The notes beneath the pieces are model-generated. The model saw nothing but the letters and a program-made list of their open reading frames with translations, ran no database searches and had not been told where the DNA came from. A DNA stretch of 64,000 bases from Hoeflea sp. BAL378. GTDB lineage: Bacteria; Pseudomonadota; Alphaproteobacteria; Rhizobiales; Rhizobiaceae. Shown piece after piece: positions 59,945 through 64,000 of this stretch (position 1 is the first letter of the stretch; each line of letters starts with the position of its first letter). The position numbers were made by a program, and so were the translations under genes. Location of the stretch: assembly GCF_000759435.1 (NCBI RefSeq), contig NZ_JRJG01000008.1:1-64000 (forward strand). The letters run 5' to 3'.

Positions 59945-60856
59945 CTAGCTGCTAGCTGCGAGCCGTTGCGCCGCGCCCGACCAGTCGACGCCGGCGCGGC
60001 CGGTGAGGAAGCCGTCGGCATATTGGCCGCCCGGGGCCCGGGGCAGGGCGGCGGCGGACAGCGCCTCGGCGTCGATACGTCCGTCGATCAGGTCGCGGAA
60101 CAGCGTGCAGACGTCGAGGAAGCCCTCGGCCTGGGGCGACAGGCGCAGCGCCGCGACGCCGGCCGCCGCAAGGCCCGGCAGTTGATTGGCGGCGTTGGCG
60201 CAGGTCGCCGACAGCGTCTGGACGCCGTTGACCGCGAGGAATTTCTCCCCGTCGAGCGTGTCGACGGCGCGGCCGTCGGGATCGGCGTTGCAGATGAACT
60301 GGCAATTGTCCTTGGCCCGGTCGTGCAGGCGGGCGTGGTAGCAGCGCGCCGAGATCGCCAGCGGCAGGCGCCCCCAGGCCCAGGCCTCGATGGCGACGGG
60401 CGCCGCCCCTGCCAGGATGGCGACGGAGGCGAGCGGCAATTCCGGCGGCAGGCAGATGCTGCGGGCGCCGCGCGCCTGCAGCCAGCGCACCGTGCTTTCA
60501 TTGTAGACATTGACCAGCGGGCCCACGGAGAAGGCCGCGCCGGCGGGCAGGTGCGGCAGCGCCGAGAGGTCGTTGACCTCGATCTCGAGGCCCATGTCGA
60601 CGAGGTCCTCGGTGAGCTTGCGTTCGCGCTTGAGCGTGATCAGCGCCAGGCTGGTCATGACCACGCGCTTGCCCGCGGCCTGCAGCCGCTCGATCACCTC
60701 GGGAAACCGGGTCTGGTAGAACGGCAGGCGCTTGGAGCACACGAGTTCGCCCAGCACCACGGTGTCGACCGGGGCCTCGTCGGCGAGGCGCAGGTAGAAA
60801 TCGCGCCAGATGGCGGCGTCCCAGAAGAACTGGTTGGGCCCGACTGTGAGTTGCAT
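59945..60856 (-). CDS. ubiV: UbiV, O2-independent ubiquinone hydroxylation protein
   Basis: A 303-residue U32-peptidase-like protein. Iron-sulfur ligands C40, C172, C185 and C189 match the UbiV cysteines of E. coli (39, 180, 193, 197) in pattern: L-G-E-L-V-C and R-C-Y-H-A-R...N-C-Q-F-I-C. With UbiU it hydroxylates the quinone ring when oxygen is absent. ATG at 60856 gives the family start M-Q-L-T-V-G-P. Last gene of the ubiT-ubiU-ubiV minus-strand operon. Confidence 0.92.
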   Translation of the reverse strand: MQLTVGPNQFFWDAAIWRDFYLRLADEAPVDTVVLGELVCSKRLPFYQTRFPEVIERLQAAGKRVVMTSLALITLKRERKLTEDLVDMGLEIEVNDLSALPHLPAGAAFSVGPLVNVYNESTVRWLQARGARSICLPPELPLASVAILAGAAPVAIEAWAWGRLPLAISARCYHARLHDRAKDNCQFICNADPDGRAVDTLDGEKFLAVNGVQTLSATCANAANQLPGLAAAGVAALRLSPQAEGFLDVCTLFRDLIDGRIDAEALSAAALPRAPGGQYADGFLTGRAGVDWSGAAQRLAASS

Positions 60857-60931
60857 GTGCCTCGTATCCTCTTTCGCGGTCCTTGGTTTCTCGGTCCCTG
60901 GAAACACGCGCGGGGGTTTCCTAAGACCGGT

Positions 60932-61912
60932 CTATCTCCACGTCTTGCGATAGGCGCCGGTGGTGGCGGCCTGGCCTTCGGTGAGGCTTGCGAGCGTGCC
61001 CGGCGGCACCGGCCTGCCGGCCGCCACGGCCTCCACCGCGGTGCGGAAGCTGCGCACCACCTGGGCGACATAGGCGCGCGAGCGCTGCCGCCCCTCGATC
61101 TTGAGCGCAGTGACGCCGGCCTTGGCGAGCGCCGGGATCAGGTCCTTGGCATCAAGGCTGCTCGGGTCCTCGAACACATGGCCGGTCATGTCGCCGCTCT
61201 GGAAGCAGCCCTTGCACAGCGTCGGGTAGGGCGCCGGCTCGTCCTTGGCGTTGCGCTGGATGGTGTATCCGCCCAGCCTGGCGTCGAGCGCGCCCTTCGT
61301 CTCGACATACTGGACATGGGAGGGCGGCGAACAGACGCCGTTCATGTTGGGGGACTTGCCGGTGATGTAGGAGGAGAGCGAGCAGCGCCCCTCTGCCATC
61401 ACGCAGAGCCCGCCGAAGACGAAGACCTCGGTCTCCACGTCGATCTCGCGGTTGATGGCGGTGATCTCGGCCACGGTGAGAACGCGCGGCAGCACCACGC
61501 GGCGCACGCCGAAGGCGGTGGCGTAGAAGTTGATCGCGTCCGGATTGGCGGCGGCCGCCTGCACCGAAAGATGGCGCCTGAGGTCCGGATGGTGCTCGGC
61601 CGCGTGCGCGAGCAGGCCCAGATCCGCCAGGATCACCGCATCGACATCCGCGGTCTCGGCATCCGCCACCGCGCGGTGCCAGAGCCCTTCGGCGCCGGCG
61701 CGGGGAAAGGTGTTGATCGCCACCAGCACCTTGGCGCCGCGGCGGTGCGCATAGTCCACGCCCTGGGCCAGTTCCTCGCGGCTGAAATTGAGGCCGGGGA
61801 AGTTGCGCGCATTGGTCTCGTCGGCGAAGCCGCAATAGATGGTGTGGGCGCCGGCGTCGACAGCGGCGCGCAAGGCCGCAGGCGTGCCGGCGGGGCAGAC
61901 AAGCTCCATCAT
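60932..61912 (-). CDS. ubiU: UbiU, O2-independent ubiquinone hydroxylation protein
   Basis: A 326-residue U32-peptidase family protein. C170, C177, C194 and C233 align with the four iron-sulfur ligands of E. coli UbiU, in C-V-M-A-E-G-R-C, N-G-V-C-S-P-P and T-L-C-K-G-C. The start M-M-E-L-V-C-P-A-G overlaps the ubiT stop by four bases, so translation is coupled. It forms a pair with UbiV for anaerobic hydroxylation in ubiquinone synthesis. The longer open frame adds an unrelated Arg/Pro-rich stretch. Confidence 0.93.
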   Translation of the reverse strand: MMELVCPAGTPAALRAAVDAGAHTIYCGFADETNARNFPGLNFSREELAQGVDYAHRRGAKVLVAINTFPRAGAEGLWHRAVADAETADVDAVILADLGLLAHAAEHHPDLRRHLSVQAAAANPDAINFYATAFGVRRVVLPRVLTVAEITAINREIDVETEVFVFGGLCVMAEGRCSLSSYITGKSPNMNGVCSPPSHVQYVETKGALDARLGGYTIQRNAKDEPAPYPTLCKGCFQSGDMTGHVFEDPSSLDAKDLIPALAKAGVTALKIEGRQRSRAYVAQVVRSFRTAVEAVAAGRPVPPGTLASLTEGQAATTGAYRKTWR

Positions 61913-62445
61913 GGCCGCGCCTCCGCCCGGCGCAGCGGCATGCCGGTCCGGCGTTCGGCCAGGTCGATGAAGGGCATCAGGAGGCGGCCGAAGGGTCCCG
62001 ACAGGCCGGCGATTTCGGCGCCGAGATCCAGTTCGCAATCGTCGATGGCGTTCCTGAGCGCCAGCGCCGCGGAGGTGTCGCCGTCGATCACCAGGTCGCG
62101 GGAGAAAAACAGCGCGTCGCCGTCCCAGGTGCCGTGCACCAGGCCGAGCAGGGCGGACAGCGGCCCGGCGATGCGGGCGTCGGCCCTGGGCGGGTCGCGG
62201 TGCAGGGTGATGCGCATCGCGGTCGGATGCGGGCGCAGCAGCAGCGTGACCGGCAGGTCGGTCGGCGCGATGGCGAAGCTGGAATCGACATAGGGGCCGA
62301 GGCGGCTGATCAGACCCGGGTGACGGGTGACCAGCCGCCGCGCCAGCACCGTCAGCGCCTGGGCAATCGGCGCCAGCGGTACAAAGCTCAAGGGCTTTGC
62401 CAACAGCGACGGAACGGTCGGGAATGGCGTATGGATATCGGACAC
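61909..62445 (-). CDS. ubiT: UbiT, SCP2-type lipid-binding protein of anaerobic ubiquinone synthesis
   Basis: A 178-residue protein with an SCP2-like domain (about 45-150) preceded by a hydrophobic, Pro-rich N-terminus. In E. coli UbiT binds ubiquinone intermediates for the UbiUV step. First gene of the minus-strand operon. A TTGA-N6-TCAA box lies 63 bases upstream of its ATG, with its centre 41.5 bases before a plausible start site, which predicts activation by an FNR/FixK-type regulator at low oxygen. Confidence 0.88.
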   Translation of the reverse strand: MSDIHTPFPTVPSLLAKPLSFVPLAPIAQALTVLARRLVTRHPGLISRLGPYVDSSFAIAPTDLPVTLLLRPHPTAMRITLHRDPPRADARIAGPLSALLGLVHGTWDGDALFFSRDLVIDGDTSAALALRNAIDDCELDLGAEIAGLSGPFGRLLMPFIDLAERRTGMPLRRAEARP

Positions 62446-62507
62446 TTAGGCCTCAAGGTGAACTCCGGAGCGTATCTTGAGTCTAATCCGGCGGCGGGGC
62501 GGTCGGG

Positions 62508-62521
62508 TTGATTTAAGTCAA
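62508..62521. promoter_or_regulatory. FNR/FixK-type box between ubiT and ubiD
   Basis: TTGATTTAAGTCAA fits the TTGA-N6-TCAA consensus. On the ubiT side a -10-like TAGACT (plus-strand 62480-62485) puts the box centre at -41.5, the class II activating position. On the ubiD side a weaker TAACAC (62544-62549) is at the mirror distance, so both directions may be controlled. Confidence 0.75.
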
Positions 62522-62677
62522 CTCAATGCGCGAACGGCGCTGCTAACACCTCAGGACCCAATGCCTGTCGCGCCAACCGGCTTTCGTTGCCGCGCGCGGC
62601 CAGCATTGACCCAAATTCGTGCAGCGGCCGAAGCGCCCCCGAGGCGAGAGGCGGCGCTGCAAGCCACGGGAGCCATC

Positions 62678-64000
62678 TTGGACGCGATCCACCGCCATCT
62701 GCCGGTCTTTTCGACCCTGCGCGCCTTTCTCGACTGGGCCGAGGCGGGCGGCGACCTGGTGCGGGTCGCCCAGCCTGTGGCGACGCGCCATGAGATCACC
62801 GCGGTGCAGATGAAGGTGCTCGCCGCCGGCGGACCGGTGCTGAGATTCGACCAGCCGGTGCTGGCTGACGGCCGCATGTCGAAGATGCCGGTGATCACCA
62901 ATCTGTTCGGCACCCGCCGCCGCGTTGCCGCGGGCCTGGGCCTTCTGCCCGAACAGGTCGCCGATTTCGGACAGTTTCTGGCGGACCTGCGCACGCCCGC
63001 CCCGGTCGATGGCATGCGCGACGCTCTGTCGCGCTGGCCGATGCTGAAGGCGGCGCTCAGCACAAGGCCCAAGGTGTTGCGCAAGGCCCCGGTGCAGGAG
63101 GTGGTCGACACCGCGCCGGATCTGGACAGCCTGCCGGTGCAGACCTGCTGGCCCGGCGACGGCGGGCCGCTCGTCACCTGGCCGGTGGTGCTCACCCGTC
63201 CGCACGGCAGCGAGGCGCAGGATGTGGCGCGCTACAATGCGGGCGTCTATCGCGCGCAGGTCATGGGCCGCGACCGGCTGATCCTGCGCTGGCTGGCGCA
63301 CCGCGGCGGTGCGGCGCATCATCGCGGCTGGGCGCGGGCGGGCGAGAAGATGCCGGTGGCGATCGTGCTCGGGGCGGACCCGGCGACGCTGCTGGCCGCC
63401 ACGCTGCCGCTGCCCGAGACCGTGTCGGAACTCGCCTTTTCGGGCGTGCTGCGCGGCGAGCGCACCGAGCTGGTGCCCGCCCGCACCGTGCCGCTCCTGG
63501 TGCCTGCCCATGCCGAAATGGTGCTCGAAGGCTGGGTCTCGCCGACCGAGACCGCGCCCGAGGGACCTTTCGGCGACCACACTGGCTACTACAACGCGGT
63601 CGAGCCGTTCCCGGTGATGCAGGTGACGGCGCTGACCCACCGCCGCAATCCGCTCTATCTGTCCACCTCGACCGGGCGTCCGCCGGACGAGCCGTCGGTC
63701 ATCGCCGAAGTGTTCAACGAACTGGTGCTGCCGGTGATCCGCCAGCAGATCCCCGAGGTCACCGATCTCTGGCTGCCGCCGGCGGCGTGCTCCTACCGCA
63801 TCGCCGTGGTCGCCATCGACAAGCGCTATCCGGGCCAGGCGCGCCGGGTGATGATGGCGCTGTGGGGCATGCTGCCGCAGTTTTCCTACACCAAGATGAT
63901 CATCGTGGTCGACGCCGGCATCGACGTGCGCAACTGGGACGACATCGCCTGGGTGATGGCGACGCGGATGGATCCGGGCCGGGATGTGCTGATGCTCGAC
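62678..64000 (+). CDS. ubiD: UbiD, 3-polyprenyl-4-hydroxybenzoate decarboxylase (partial, cut by window end)
   Basis: The 441 codons seen run open to the end of the window. The frame has UbiD features such as V-I-T-N-L-F-G-T, A-R-Y-N-A-G-V-Y-R-A-Q-V and the E-G-P-F-G-D-H-T-G-Y-Y motif of the prenyl-FMN decarboxylases. It removes the carboxyl group in ubiquinone synthesis and needs UbiX-made prenyl-FMN. The likely start is TTG at 62678 after GGGAG, since no in-frame ATG gives the family N-terminus. The gene continues beyond the window. Confidence 0.88.
   Translation, partial: MDAIHRHLPVFSTLRAFLDWAEAGGDLVRVAQPVATRHEITAVQMKVLAAGGPVLRFDQPVLADGRMSKMPVITNLFGTRRRVAAGLGLLPEQVADFGQFLADLRTPAPVDGMRDALSRWPMLKAALSTRPKVLRKAPVQEVVDTAPDLDSLPVQTCWPGDGGPLVTWPVVLTRPHGSEAQDVARYNAGVYRAQVMGRDRLILRWLAHRGGAAHHRGWARAGEKMPVAIVLGADPATLLAATLPLPETVSELAFSGVLRGERTELVPARTVPLLVPAHAEMVLEGWVSPTETAPEGPFGDHTGYYNAVEPFPVMQVTALTHRRNPLYLSTSTGRPPDEPSVIAEVFNELVLPVIRQQIPEVTDLWLPPAACSYRIAVVAIDKRYPGQARRVMMALWGMLPQFSYTKMIIVVDAGIDVRNWDDIAWVMATRMDPGRDVLMLD

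Noticed and set aside
59841-59955. A 37-codon frame with small hydrophobic segments before ubiV
   Set aside because: GTG start without a ribosome-binding site, overlaps the ubiV end, and no family recognised.

Overview
The window is GC-rich, densely packed bacterial chromosome and most likely comes from an alphaproteobacterium of the Rhizobiales/Hyphomicrobiales. The clearest pointers are an ndvA/ndvB cyclic beta-1,2-glucan locus, a NasS-NasT nitrate-responsive antitermination system, sigma-54 and FNR/FixK-type sites, and an alphaproteobacterial-style ubiTUV cluster. I see no prophage, CRISPR array, rRNA or intact insertion sequence. There is one tRNA fragment at the left edge and one decayed IS6-type transposase fragment.

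Layout. (1) 1-43: 3' part of tRNA-Met(CAU). (2) 470-12610: envelope glucan locus, made of the glucan exporter ndvA, a membrane acyltransferase opgC, a small coupled ORF and the giant synthase ndvB. (3) 12705-14036: a MarR-type regulator and an NAD(P)-binding epimerase on the minus strand, behind a palindromic operator. (4) 14263-27629: nitrate assimilation. nasT and nasS come first, then a leader carrying a sigma-54 promoter, an ANTAR-type RNA hairpin and an intrinsic terminator, followed by nrtA-nrtB-nrtCD-nirB-nirD-nasA-cysG. (5) 27832-31633: copper homeostasis (copZ, copA, glutaredoxin-like protein, cueR), with three matching CueR boxes. (6) 31768-43279: a TetR-controlled unit joining a three-subunit molybdenum hydroxylase and a CoxG-like protein to a branched-chain-amino-acid-type ABC importer, a YCII protein, a cupin and an FAD monooxygenase. 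It looks like an uptake-and-oxidation pathway for an unidentified small molecule. (7) 43276-43584: IS6-type remnant. (8) 43710-51618: LuxR-type regulator, polyamine-type ABC importer, NylB-like serine hydrolase and amidohydrolase, which suggests amide import and hydrolysis. (9) 51676-53947: flavin reductase and luciferase-like monooxygenase, divergent from a winged-helix regulator. (10) 54001-59714: a DUF3775 protein, an APH/AAA two-domain protein, a ceramidase-like membrane protein, and an MlaC-like protein followed by a MacB/LolCDE-type ABC pair. (11) 59945-64000: ubiT-ubiU-ubiV (O2-independent ubiquinone hydroxylation), divergent from a truncated ubiD, with an FNR/FixK box between them.

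How the genes work together. The first locus builds, modifies and exports periplasmic glucan. The nitrate locus imports nitrate, reduces it to nitrite and ammonium, and makes the siroheme that this needs. It appears doubly gated, by RpoN (nitrogen status) and by NasT antitermination (nitrate/nitrite). The copper genes form one CueR regulon. Loci 6, 8 and 9 are three separate import and/or oxidation modules whose substrates cannot be read from sequence. The right end equips the cell to make ubiquinone under low oxygen.

Limits. Functions rest on motif and family recognition by eye. Start codons are chosen from ribosome-binding sites, coupling and family length. No search, folding energy or alignment was computed.
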